A stretch of 64,000 nt of DNA. It comes from Lentimicrobiaceae bacterium. Its GTDB lineage: Bacteria; Bacteroidota; Bacteroidia; Bacteroidales; JALOCA01. Below the pieces are notes generated by a model. That model was not told the origin of the DNA. It ran no database searches and worked only from the letters and a program-made list of their open reading frames with translations. Shown in pieces: positions 54,318 to 63,447 of the stretch; position 1 is the stretch's first letter, and each line of letters opens with the position of its first letter. A program made the position numbers and the translations under genes. The stretch lies in the NCBI GenBank assembly GCA_023227965.1, contig JALOCA010000010.1, positions 24,831 through 88,830 on the forward strand. Reading direction: 5' to 3'.

Positions 54318-56315
54318 ATGTCTGGAAAAAAGAAATTTGCTAATATTACCAGTCTGCGAAACATTGTATTCCTATCGGGCGCCATGGTGCTACTGACAGG
54401 TTTGGTTACACTTGCCGGATGGATAAGCGGAAATTTGGCGCTTGCCGGAATTAGCGATAACTATATTCCCACGTCTTTTGCCTCCGCCATTTGCTTTATA
54501 CTGCTGGGATCTATTTTATGTTTGGGGATTTGTTATTCATGCCAAAAAAAAACCAGAATCGTTATTGCCGTAATCATTACAATTATGGCTGTTTATGGTT
54601 TTTTGCAATTTAGCAGCGTTTTCTTTCATGCCGACTTTTTCATTGATCATCTTTTATTCCCTGTCCGGGGGAAAATAGACAATTTTCCCATCAACCGAAT
54701 GTCGCCTTATACGGGTCTGTTATTCTTTATCAGCAATACGGCAATGTTGGTTAAACTATTTGGCAAAAACAAAATTTTATCGCTGAGTGTAGTTGGCACT
54801 TTGGGATTGATCATTGCTTTCGCCGGATTCCTGGCAGGATTAGGATATATTTTTGGAACCCCTTTTTTATATTCAGGCAACCTAATACCTATGGCAGCGC
54901 CCACCGCTTTTTGTTTTCTGTTTCTGGGATGCGGACTGATTGCCATATCGGGAAGCCGGACGTTTGTCCTGCGTCATTTCAGCGGAAATACGGCAAGCGC
55001 CAGGGTGCTGCGAACCATTCTTCCACTCATCGTGGCTGGAATTCTGTTCGACAGCTTTCTTCAACATTTTCTCACCAGTTATCTCCATATCAATCCGGCT
55101 CTGCTTTTGGCTTTGCTTACCATCATCCTGGTCATTTTAACCAGCATTGTCATTATTAATGTTACCCGTATCATTTTCCGGAATGCCGACAAAGAGGAGG
55201 GAAAACGTATTCTTGCCGAAAAAGCATTACGCGAAAGCGAAGAAAAATTCCGTGCCATTTTCGAGAATAATTCTTCGGCTCTTGCCATTATTGAGCCGGA
55301 TACTACTATTTCGATGGTCAACGATGCCTATTGCCTGATGAGCGGCTATAGCCACGAAGAGGTCGTAGGCATGAGTTGGACCCTGCACATCCCTCCCGGA
55401 GATCTTGAAAGGCTGAAGGAATATAACCGGATACGGCTTACTAATCCGAATGAAGCTCCCGATAAGTATGAATTTATGTTCTATCATAAAAACGGAAAAA
55501 TAAAACATGGGCTGATGTCGGTGGCAATGATTAAAAGTTATCGTAAAATCATTGTTTCCTTTACCGACATCACCGAACGCAAACAAAACGAACTGGAACT
55601 CCTGAAATATTCCGAAGAACTAAAAGAAAGCAATGCCACCAAAGATAAATTTTTCTCCATCATTGCCCACGATCTGAAAAGCCCGTTTAATTCCATCATC
55701 GGATTTTCGGAATTGCTGATGGAAAACTATCGCGAGTATAGCGAAAAGGAAATTGAGGACAGCCTGAATACGATAAAGAAGTCTTCGCGCCAGGCATACG
55801 ATTTGCTCGAAAATCTCCTCGTTTGGGCACGCTCCCAAACCGGCAAAATTGATTTTCGTCCCGAAACGTTTGCTTTATCTCAGGACATCAGCAATACTCT
55901 TGCCATTGCCCGCAGCATTGCCGGCAAGAAAAACATCCAAATTATCAATAATATTCAGGAGCCTTGTCTGGTTTATGCCGATAAAAACATGCTAAATACC
56001 ATTTTGCGCAACCTGCTTGCCAATGCTATTAAATATACTCCCCGTAACGGTAGCATCATTATAGACTGCCGCCAACGTAACGGCAACATCGAATTTTTGG
56101 TGAAAGACAATGGCATCGGCATCCCCAAACAAAATATCGGACAACTTTTCAGGATCGACAGCAAATACAGTACTCCCGGCACCGAAAAAGAACAGGGAAC
56201 CGGCTTGGGGCTTATCCTTTGCCGTGAATTTGTGGAAAAACACGGCGGAAAAATATGGGCGGAAAGCGAAGAAGGCAAAGGCAGCGCTTTCAGTTTCACC
56301 CTTCCTCTTCATTGA
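54318..56315 (+). CDS. Membrane-bound sensor histidine kinase with PAS domain
   Basis: 665 residues. Residues 1-290 hold about eight hydrophobic segments, a membrane sensory region of the MASE-like kind. A PAS domain (about 305-430) follows, ending FTDITERKQ. Then come a HisKA domain with FFSIIAHDLKSPFNSIIGF (H451) and a HATPase with LLANAIKYTPRNGSI, VKDNGIGIP and GTGLGLILCREFV. Starts 14 bases after the hybrid kinase. Its own response regulator may be the upstream single receiver or lie elsewhere. Confidence 0.93.
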   Translation: MSGKKKFANITSLRNIVFLSGAMVLLTGLVTLAGWISGNLALAGISDNYIPTSFASAICFILLGSILCLGICYSCQKKTRIVIAVIITIMAVYGFLQFSSVFFHADFFIDHLLFPVRGKIDNFPINRMSPYTGLLFFISNTAMLVKLFGKNKILSLSVVGTLGLIIAFAGFLAGLGYIFGTPFLYSGNLIPMAAPTAFCFLFLGCGLIAISGSRTFVLRHFSGNTASARVLRTILPLIVAGILFDSFLQHFLTSYLHINPALLLALLTIILVILTSIVIINVTRIIFRNADKEEGKRILAEKALRESEEKFRAIFENNSSALAIIEPDTTISMVNDAYCLMSGYSHEEVVGMSWTLHIPPGDLERLKEYNRIRLTNPNEAPDKYEFMFYHKNGKIKHGLMSVAMIKSYRKIIVSFTDITERKQNELELLKYSEELKESNATKDKFFSIIAHDLKSPFNSIIGFSELLMENYREYSEKEIEDSLNTIKKSSRQAYDLLENLLVWARSQTGKIDFRPETFALSQDISNTLAIARSIAGKKNIQIINNIQEPCLVYADKNMLNTILRNLLANAIKYTPRNGSIIIDCRQRNGNIEFLVKDNGIGIPKQNIGQLFRIDSKYSTPGTEKEQGTGLGLILCREFVEKHGGKIWAESEEGKGSAFSFTLPLH

Positions 56316-56402
56316 TGATTTTACAGTCTCCCCCGACGCAGTTCCTATGTAAAAGGGATTGGAAATGCCATTTATTTTCGCGGAAAGCGTAAACGAAGGG
56401 CA

Positions 56403-56540
56403 CGGCAAGCTTTCACCATCGTGTGAAAGTCCAAACGAGAGCTGCGGCAGGCTTTCACATCGTGTGAATGTCCAAACGAGAGTTGCGGCAAGCTTTCACC
56501 ATCGTGTGAATGTTCAAACGAGAGTTGCGGCAAGCTTTCG
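56403..56540 (+). repeat. Tandem 42-bp repeats, three copies plus a partial fourth
   Basis: Units begin CGGCAAGC at 56403, 56445, 56486 and 56528 and are 42, 41 and 42 bp long. Each carries CTTTCAC-xxxxxx-GTGAAAG or a close variant, a 7-bp palindrome able to fold. Not coding on the plus strand. Located after the histidine kinase gene. Confidence 0.85.
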
Positions 56541-56948
56541 TACCTCCGTGAATAAAATTACGGGCATACAAGCCTAAAACCTGCAGATTTTGAAAGAGTT
56601 TTAACAATCCATAACTTGTATTCCTTACAGTTATCCGAAAATTTTTATTTTTGCACCATTTCGGTAAAAATTGCAGCGTATGGAAAACAAACCTGTTAAA
56701 TGAATGACCCTGGGGCAAGCCCCGAGGAATTCTCTTGAGTAAAAAAATATTTTTTGATGTACCCCTTCCATGATCGTTGCCATCTTTTTTTCCACCAACC
56801 TTATTCTTCCGGATAGGGGCACGAGATAAAAAGTGTTCTGCAACGCATGACTGTGGTTCCAGAAGTTATGAAAGTGGGAGAAGAAAAACATTATTTTTTT
56901 TAACCCGAACTCAGGTTCCTACTTCCCTTACAGAAATAGCAACTGCAA
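56541..56948. other. Gene-free stretch with a REP-like hairpin
   Basis: Holds CCTGGGG-caag-CCCC-g-AGG (56709-56727), a GC-rich stem in an AT-rich context, and a TATTTTTG (56646-56653) that looks like a -7 promoter element but has no gene I can support after it. A 20-to-90-residue open frame on the minus strand spanning the hairpin has no recognisable family. Confidence 0.4.
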
Positions 56949-57557
56949 TTATCTCGAAGTAAAAACCGTTTTTACCGTAAGATAACCTGGGTAGCTTAAG
57001 GGATAACTGCCAATCATAATAGTAGGTTTTAGCTGCATCATCATCCGGGTGGGTTTGTTGCCTGCACTTGCAAGGTTCAGCCCGAAATTGATTATTGCAT
57101 CAGCAGTTTTGCCTTTCAGCACTTTTTTCAGATCAACGCTGGCATTTACCGGGATTGCTTTGATACCTTTTGCAGGAATGGTTACCTGTTGGTTAACGGC
57201 GCCACTCAGCATCTGGATGTCGTCAATAAACAGTATCCAATCCATTTTACTTAATCCTGCCGCAGAAGTGTTGGGATTCCGGACATCTACATTTAAGGTA
57301 AAGGTTAGCGGAAAACTGTTGGCGGCAACAGCCGTAAGCAGACGCTGGGCATCCATAAGACTCAGGTCTTTTACTGCTTTTGCATTTTGTACGTTAATAC
57401 CTGCCAGTTTTAAATTTGTAACCGAGCCCAGTCGGAATTCGCATTTTGTTAAGTTTGCCATTTTTTCAGCCTGCTGCAACACATCGCAAGCCGTGAAAAT
57501 AGATGCCATCAGTACTGGCAATATGATTAGTAGTATTTTACTATACAAGTTCCGCAT
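56949..57557 (-). CDS. LEA-like (LEA_2/WHy type) lipoprotein
   Basis: 202 residues from ATG 57557; the in-frame ATG at 57584 adds 9 residues. Lipobox ASIFTACD (Cys about 24). The mature protein is beta-rich, with VDVRNPNTSAAGLSKMDWILFIDDIQMLSGAV and VTIPAKGIKAIPVNASVDLKKVLKGK, resembling the WHy/LEA type 2 domain (NPN motif and SG). Probably a small envelope lipoprotein; role unknown. Confidence 0.65.
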   Translation of the reverse strand: MRNLYSKILLIILPVLMASIFTACDVLQQAEKMANLTKCEFRLGSVTNLKLAGINVQNAKAVKDLSLMDAQRLLTAVAANSFPLTFTLNVDVRNPNTSAAGLSKMDWILFIDDIQMLSGAVNQQVTIPAKGIKAIPVNASVDLKKVLKGKTADAIINFGLNLASAGNKPTRMMMQLKPTIMIGSYPLSYPGYLTVKTVFTSR

Positions 57558-57655
57558 AAAAAAATTTCCTGTAAAAGTAAACAAAAGTTAACGTATTGCC
57601 GAAAATATGTAATTTCGCTTTCAAAAAACAAATTGAAACTTTTAAATCTGATCTT

Positions 57656-59320
57656 ATGATAAAAAAACTTTTTACAGTTGTGGCAGCCATTGTTCTGCTG
57701 GTGGGAATAAGCAGTTGCCATACAAAGACAAAAAACGCCGAAGGCAGTGCTGATTCACTTAAAACAGATACCATTATGCAAAAAAAATTAGCGGGTTTTG
57801 CCACCGTACGGCTTACTACCGACCTTTCCCAACTTTCGGAAAAGGAAAAACTGATGATTCCCCTGCTGATAGAAGTTGCGCAGATAATGGACGAACTGTA
57901 CTGGCAACAATCTTTTGGCGACAAAGCTAAGTTGTTCAGCAGCATTGCCGACGAATCCACCCGCAAGTTTGCCGGAATTAACTACGGCCCCTGGGAACGT
58001 CTTAACGACAATAAACCTTTTATTCCTTCTTATGGTGAAAAACCCCTTGGCGCCACTTTTTATCCTGCCGACATGACCAAGGAAGAATTTGAAAAACTGA
58101 GTAACAAGGATAAGACCAGTCTTTACACGGTAATCCGCCGCAATGCCGACCGCAGCCTTAAGGTGGTGTGGTATCACGACGAATACAGGGAAAAGCTGCT
58201 GCAAGCTTCCGACCTGATTAAAAAAGCTGCCATCCTTGCCGAAGACACCGGGCTGAAAAGATACCTTGAAATGCGTGCCGAAGCACTGTTAACTTCAAAC
58301 TACCAACCCAGCGATTTTGCATGGATGGATATGAAAACCAATAAAATTGATTTTGTCGTTGGACCTATCGAAAATTACGAAGATGCACTATTTGGCTACA
58401 AAGCTGCCTTCGAATCTTTTGTTTTGGTTAAAGATATAGAATGGAGCAAAAAACTTGAAAAATACCTCTCTTTCCTTCCTATGCTTCAGAATGCTCTTCC
58501 GGTGGAAGCCAAATACAAAAAGGAAAAACCAGCAACCTCGTCCGACCTGGGCGTTTACGATGCAATCTACTATGCAGGCGATTGTAACAGCGGAAGCAAA
58601 ACCATCGCTATCAATCTTCCAAACGACGAACAGGTACAGTTGAAAAAAGGTTCACGCCGCCTGCAACTGAAAAATTCAATGAAAGCCAAATTCGACAATA
58701 TCCTGGTGCCTATTGCCGATAAACTTATTGATCCTTCACAAAAAGCAAACATAAAATTCGATGCTTTCTTTAACAATGTGATGTTCCACGAAGTAGCACA
58801 CGGATTGGGAGTTAAAAACACCATCAACGGAAAAGGCACCGTTCGCGAAGCCATGAAGGACACCTACTCTTCGTTTGAAGAAGCCAAAGCCGATATACTC
58901 GGACTCTTCATGGCTACTCAACTCATCGAAAAAGGAGAAATAAAGAACATATCAGCCGAAGATTGTTACGTAACTTTCATTGCCGGAATATTCCGCTCGG
59001 TACGTTTTGGCGCAGCAAGTTCGCATGGCAAAGCCAACATGATGTGTTTTAACTTTTTTGAACAAAAAGGCGCCTTTACTCGAAATGCCGACGGAACTTA
59101 CAAAGTTGATTTTGCAAAAACAAAAACAGCCGTTGACCAATGGGCTGCCTATGTCCTGCATTTTGAAGCCAATGGCGATTACATTGGTGCAGTAAAATAC
59201 CTGCAGACTAACGGCATCATCCGCCAGGGGCTCCAAAAGGATCTGGACAGCTTTGCCACCACCAACATTCCTGTGGATGTAGTGTTCGAGCAAGGTTTGT
59301 CGGTATTGCAGCTTCAATAA
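57656..59320 (+). CDS. Zinc-dependent dipeptidyl-peptidase III-like lipoprotein (M49-like)
   Basis: 554 residues from ATG 57656, with a lipobox LVGISSC. HEVAHG (H378 and H382, with E379 between them) and EEAKAD (E408-E409, D413) match the two zinc helices of the M49 clan. M49 enzymes normally have HExxGH, but here it is the standard HExxH spacing. LNDNKPFIPSYGEKPLGATFYP near 145 is a conserved feature of the related Bacteroidota proteins. Probably removes dipeptides from peptide N-termini. Confidence 0.78.
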   Translation: MIKKLFTVVAAIVLLVGISSCHTKTKNAEGSADSLKTDTIMQKKLAGFATVRLTTDLSQLSEKEKLMIPLLIEVAQIMDELYWQQSFGDKAKLFSSIADESTRKFAGINYGPWERLNDNKPFIPSYGEKPLGATFYPADMTKEEFEKLSNKDKTSLYTVIRRNADRSLKVVWYHDEYREKLLQASDLIKKAAILAEDTGLKRYLEMRAEALLTSNYQPSDFAWMDMKTNKIDFVVGPIENYEDALFGYKAAFESFVLVKDIEWSKKLEKYLSFLPMLQNALPVEAKYKKEKPATSSDLGVYDAIYYAGDCNSGSKTIAINLPNDEQVQLKKGSRRLQLKNSMKAKFDNILVPIADKLIDPSQKANIKFDAFFNNVMFHEVAHGLGVKNTINGKGTVREAMKDTYSSFEEAKADILGLFMATQLIEKGEIKNISAEDCYVTFIAGIFRSVRFGAASSHGKANMMCFNFFEQKGAFTRNADGTYKVDFAKTKTAVDQWAAYVLHFEANGDYIGAVKYLQTNGIIRQGLQKDLDSFATTNIPVDVVFEQGLSVLQLQ

Positions 59321-59342
59321 ATAAGTTGCAATACCTAAAAAT

Positions 59343-59390
59343 TGTGTTCGTGAACGTACAACTCCAAAACGTCAGCGAACACATTTTTTT
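59343..59390 (+). terminator. Terminator after the M49-like gene
   Basis: TGTGTTCG (59343-59350) pairs with CGAACACA (59376-59383) and seven T follow. The loop is long (25 bases) and holds a further ACGT...ACGT pair. Confidence 0.6.
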
Positions 59391-59514
59391 GTAACTGTTT
59401 TTTAACTTTATGAAATAACAGATGTTATTGTTCGTGGTATAATTTTGGATAATCAAACTTTTTTTAATATTTATTAACTCCATCAATTTATGAACCGAGC
59501 ATGTTCGTTAAACA

Positions 59515-59552
59515 CAAACACGGATGAAAATCTCACATGCGAGTTCCATCCG
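59515..59552 (+). other. Hairpin in the leader before the S46 peptidase gene
   Basis: CGGATG (59521-59526) pairs with CATCCG (59547-59552), with an inner CTC/GAG pair, 25 bases before the ATG at 59577. Possible regulatory or stabilising leader structure. Confidence 0.35.
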
Positions 59553-59576
59553 ACCTTAATTTAAAATTATTTACGG

Positions 59577-61835
59577 ATGAAAAAACTTTTTTTAATTATT
59601 GTTTCTGCTCTTTTACTGGGAGCAAAAGGATTTACGGCAAGTTTGCCCGATGAGGGCATGTGGTTGCCCATGTTTATTGAAAGGCTCAATTACGTGGACA
59701 TGCATAAAATGGGGCTGCAATTAACCCCTGAAGAATTATACAGCATCAACCATTCCAGTTTAAAAGATGCTATCGTGGGTCTGGCAGAAGGTTCCGCTCC
59801 TAACGGTTATTTCTGTACTGCCGAAGTAGTTTCTTCGCAGGGACTTCTTTTTACTAATCATCACTGTGGCTTTGGTTCCATTCAGGAACACAGCTCCCTC
59901 GACCACGACTATCTTACCGAAGGGTTCTGGGCTATGAAAAATGAAGAAGAACTGCCCAACGAAGGCATGACCGCTTCTTTCCTGGTTCGCATGGAAGATG
60001 TTACCGCACAAGTGCTGGCAAACGTAAAAGACAACATGAGCGATGTTGACCGTAGCACTGAAATAAAAAAAGTCATCAGCGAACTGAAGAAAAAAGCTTC
60101 GGAAGACGGGAAATACGAAGTAGCACTGAAAAGTTTTTTTTCCGGAAATGAATACTATATGTTTGTTTATAAAACCTATCGCGACATCCGCCTGGTAGGA
60201 GCACCTCCTTCTTCCATCGGGAAATTTGGCGGCGACACCGACAACTGGATGTGGCCCCGCCACACCGGCGATTTCAGCATCCTGCGTATCTATTCTTCAC
60301 CCAATGGCGAACCCGCGAATTATTCTAAGGAAAATGTTCCCATGAAAACCGAATACCATCTGCCCATTTCCCTTAAGGGTGTTAATAAAGATGACTTTGC
60401 CATGATTTGGGGCTACCCGGGAGGTACCGAACGTTTCCTTACTTCTTATGGCGTAAAATTTACCCTCGAAGGGCAGAATCCAACTTTAATCGGAATCTGG
60501 GATAAACAACTGGCAAGCTGGAAAGAAGACATGGATGCAAGCGACGAAGTACGCATTAAATATTCGTCGAAATATTTTGGTATTTCCAATGGATGGAAAA
60601 TGATGATCGGACAGGACCGCATGCTTAAACGGCTGAAAGTAATTGACCGTAAACAACAACAGGAAAATGAACTTATGGCATGGATTAATGCCGACGAACA
60701 ACGAAAGGCAAAATACGGAACTTGTTTGCAGGATATTTCGGCAGCATATGCACAGGTGGAAAAATCTTATAAGCCCTTGTATTATTACGCTGTTGCCGGA
60801 ATGAGCGGAATCGAATTGATAGATTTTACCCAGGAATTTGCCCAACTACAAGCCCTTCTCGAACAGGATAAAAAAGACCATACCAAAAAACTTCTTGGAG
60901 TAAATGTTAGCATGGTTTATTATTTATTTCATAAAGATTCAAAGGAAAATGCAAAAGCTATTGATGAAACCATTGCCGGGCTGAAAGAAGCTATCCAGAA
61001 ACATTTCAAGGACTATAATATGCCCACCGACCGCAAGACTTTCGCAATAATGATGGAACTGCTTTACAATGACCTTCCGAAAGAAAACCACATTGCCGCC
61101 TTTGCGGATGTGGAAAAGAAATTTAAAGGAGACTTTAAAGCCTATGCCGATTACGTGTACAGCCATTCCATTTTTGCTACCGAAGAAAAACTGAACACTT
61201 TTCTTGCCAAACCCAGCGCTAAGAAATTGGAAAATGACCCCGCCATGGTACTGATGAGCCAGATGATGGAATCCCAAATGAAATACGGACAGGAATTCAG
61301 CCAGGCACAAAAATCGAAAACCAAAGCAGAACGCCTGTTTACAGCAGCTCTTCGCGAAATGAATCCCGGGAAAAACTGGTATCCCGATGCCAATTCTACC
61401 ATGCGTTTTACCTATGGTAAGATTAAGGATTATTTTCCTGCTGATGCCGTTCATTACGATTATATCACCACACTGAAAGGGGTAATGGAAAAAGAAGACC
61501 CCACCAACGAAGAATTTGTTGTTTCGCAAAAACTGAAAGACCTATATGCCAAAAAAGACTATGGTCGCTATGCAACACCCAACGGTGATATGATTACCTG
61601 TTTCCTTACCACCAACGACATCACCGGAGGCAATTCCGGCAGCCCGGTAATGAATGCCAATGGCGAACTGATAGGCTTGGCTTTCGATGGCAACTGGGAA
61701 GCCATGAGTGGTGACATAGCTTACGAAACCGAATACCAGCGCACCATCTGCGTTGATATCCGCTATGTGCTGTTTGTTATTGACAAATATGCCGGAGCTA
61801 AAAATATTATCAATGAATTAACCATACGTGAATAG
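59577..61835 (+). CDS. S46 family dipeptidyl-peptidase (DPP7-type)
   Basis: 752 residues. Signal peptide ending KGFTAS. The S46 catalytic parts are visible: LFTNHHCGFGSIQEHS (His), GGDTDNWMWPRHTGDFSILRIY (Asp) and DITGGNSGSPVMN with nucleophile S687. The S1-pocket residue 18 after the Ser is Gly (FDGN, G705), as in DPP7, where the DPP11 type has Arg. This predicts broad hydrophobic rather than acidic P1 preference. Cuts dipeptides from exogenous peptides in the periplasm. Ends with a strong terminator. Confidence 0.93.
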   Translation: MKKLFLIIVSALLLGAKGFTASLPDEGMWLPMFIERLNYVDMHKMGLQLTPEELYSINHSSLKDAIVGLAEGSAPNGYFCTAEVVSSQGLLFTNHHCGFGSIQEHSSLDHDYLTEGFWAMKNEEELPNEGMTASFLVRMEDVTAQVLANVKDNMSDVDRSTEIKKVISELKKKASEDGKYEVALKSFFSGNEYYMFVYKTYRDIRLVGAPPSSIGKFGGDTDNWMWPRHTGDFSILRIYSSPNGEPANYSKENVPMKTEYHLPISLKGVNKDDFAMIWGYPGGTERFLTSYGVKFTLEGQNPTLIGIWDKQLASWKEDMDASDEVRIKYSSKYFGISNGWKMMIGQDRMLKRLKVIDRKQQQENELMAWINADEQRKAKYGTCLQDISAAYAQVEKSYKPLYYYAVAGMSGIELIDFTQEFAQLQALLEQDKKDHTKKLLGVNVSMVYYLFHKDSKENAKAIDETIAGLKEAIQKHFKDYNMPTDRKTFAIMMELLYNDLPKENHIAAFADVEKKFKGDFKAYADYVYSHSIFATEEKLNTFLAKPSAKKLENDPAMVLMSQMMESQMKYGQEFSQAQKSKTKAERLFTAALREMNPGKNWYPDANSTMRFTYGKIKDYFPADAVHYDYITTLKGVMEKEDPTNEEFVVSQKLKDLYAKKDYGRYATPNGDMITCFLTTNDITGGNSGSPVMNANGELIGLAFDGNWEAMSGDIAYETEYQRTICVDIRYVLFVIDKYAGAKNIINELTIRE

Positions 61836-61860
61836 TTGTTTAGAGTACACTGTTCTTTTG

Positions 61861-61893
61861 CCGCCTCCGGTTTTCGGGGGCGGTTTTTTTTTG
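61861..61893 (+). terminator. Terminator of the S46 peptidase gene
   Basis: CCGCCTCCG-gtttt-CGGGGGCGG, then nine T. A strong GC stem followed by a T-run. Confidence 0.85.
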
Positions 61894-62067
61894 TTAGAAA
61901 AGTAGAGAAATAAAGCTATTGGCTAAAGAAAATTTATCCATGAAGTTTTTCTTCTATGCATCATTCCGCACTTGGAGTGGCTTGTAAAACTTTCCTACAC
62001 TTCATTCTTTCATAGAAATTGCGTCCGAAAATAAATTCCATCCATCAAATTTCAATCAACTTCCCTA

Positions 62068-63120
62068 TCACCCCAAATAGTTATCTACCAACTCACGCAC
62101 ACATCCTTCCCCGCCTTTTTTTTCAAGAATAATTTTGGCTTTGTTTTTTATGGCTTTCACCGCATCAGCAGGACAAACACTAAGCGCCCCGGCATCAAAA
62201 ATTTCCAGATCAACCAGGTCGTCGCCTACGTACATCACGTTTTCATATTGTAGTTGCAGCTCCTTTAACCAGCCGTCAACGATTTCTTTTTTAGGTGTGA
62301 AACCAACGTAGCAATATTGTGCCCCAAGTAACTTAGCACGGCTTTCGATGAGGTTGTGGTTTTTGCCAGCACTGATAAATCCAACGGTAAATCCTTTTTT
62401 TACAAGCGATTTTATTGCAAGACCGTCTTTGGTATCAAATTTTTTAAACTCGTCGCCGTTTTCGGTGTAGTACATTCCGCCGTCGGTAAGTACACCGTCA
62501 ACGTCGAGCAGCAGCATTTTTATGGTGTGCGGGTGCATAAGTCGGACAACTTCGGGCGAAACGGTTTTGAAAAAGTTAATCCCTTCATCGGAAGAGGCAA
62601 ATTTTTCAACATCTGTTACATTGGTAAACACCTGTGCCTCGGGAGGCGAAAGCAGTAAAAATCCTGATAAATTATATTCGCCTGTTGGTGTAAAGCTCAG
62701 TGGCAATTCAATCGCATTTTCTTCAACGAGCAAAGGATTTTCGGCATTGAAACCAAAGGATGAAACTGAAGCTGTAACCTTTTTCCTATCCGAAACAGCC
62801 ATGCTGATGCCCTTTTGAATAGATTCAACTGTAACGCAAGGCATACCGGCATAGAGGGTGATGATGCAGCCTGGCTGGGAAGAAAATAGTGAGCGGGGTA
62901 AATTTTCGTCTGAAATGTCGTTTGTAATTAGTGTTTTAAAACCATAATCGTTGCATCTAACAGCGATTATTTCACTGCCGGTAAGCACAATTACGTTCTC
63001 TTTTCCTATACAGGAAGCCACTTTTATGGCAGAAAAAAGGAAAAAAGGAATTCCTTTCAACGGACGGATAAACGCCTGCTCATACAATTGCGGGGCTAAA
63101 ATTACAGCACAGGTTTTCAT
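62068..63120 (-). CDS. KdsC-like phosphatase fused to a degenerate nucleotidyltransferase
   Basis: 350 residues. Residues 1-190 resemble the CMP-sugar synthetase (NeuA/KdsB) fold (AVILAP, RPLKGIPFFLFSAIK), but the phosphate-binding loop Arg/Ser/Lys residues are not kept. Residues 198-350 are a HAD phosphatase of the KDO-8-phosphate phosphatase type: LLLDVDGVLTDGG (D206 and D208), FISAGKN for motif II, and GDDLVDLEIFDAG. In some bacteria CMP-sugar synthetases carry a C-terminal phosphatase of this type. Here only the phosphatase half looks catalytically complete. Product: probably dephosphorylated KDO or a nonulosonic acid. Confidence 0.82.
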   Translation of the reverse strand: MKTCAVILAPQLYEQAFIRPLKGIPFFLFSAIKVASCIGKENVIVLTGSEIIAVRCNDYGFKTLITNDISDENLPRSLFSSQPGCIITLYAGMPCVTVESIQKGISMAVSDRKKVTASVSSFGFNAENPLLVEENAIELPLSFTPTGEYNLSGFLLLSPPEAQVFTNVTDVEKFASSDEGINFFKTVSPEVVRLMHPHTIKMLLLDVDGVLTDGGMYYTENGDEFKKFDTKDGLAIKSLVKKGFTVGFISAGKNHNLIESRAKLLGAQYCYVGFTPKKEIVDGWLKELQLQYENVMYVGDDLVDLEIFDAGALSVCPADAVKAIKNKAKIILEKKGGEGCVRELVDNYLG

Positions 63121-63138
63121 ATTATTTTATCTGATAGG

Positions 63139-63146
63139 CAAAAATA
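63139..63146 (-). promoter_or_regulatory. -7 promoter element for the KdsC-like gene
   Basis: TATTTTTG on the minus strand, 19 bases before the ATG. Confidence 0.45.
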
Positions 63147-63228
63147 TACTTTTATTTTAAACTGTTCCCTTACAACCGGCAATTAAAATGAAGTTATAAT
63201 GCAAATCAAGGGTTAAAAATAATAAGAT

Positions 63229-63420
63229 ATGAAAATTAATCAAATTACAGAAAAGATCATAGGATGTGCAATAGAAGTACATAAAAATCTTGGTCATGGT
63301 TTGCTTGAATTAGCGTATGAGAAAATGTATAATTTTTGAATTAAGAAGTGCAGGATGGAAAGCAGAAAAACAAATTGCTGTTCCTGTGATTTATAAAGAT
63401 ATAAATATTAAGCTCCGTGG
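63229..63420 (+). pseudogene. GxxExxY family protein, frameshifted and truncated
   Basis: ATG 63229 opens MKINQITEKIIGCAIEVHKNLGHGLLELAYEK, the GxxExxY family start, then stops after MYNF. The next reading frame continues the family sequence: FELRSAGWKAEKQIAVPVIYKDINIKL. One frameshift near 63335 explains both. After 63420 the sequence runs into palindromic repeats and the family C-terminus is missing. Confidence 0.75.
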
Positions 63421-63447
63421 TTCTCCGTACAAGTTAAAATATTATAA

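Noticed and set aside
56403..56540. Possible CRISPR array
   Set aside because: Units abut directly at 41-42 bp with no spacers; a tandem repeat instead.
56631..56891. Minus-strand open frame of 86 codons across the REP-like hairpin
   Set aside because: It spans a non-coding hairpin and has no family similarity; probably chance.
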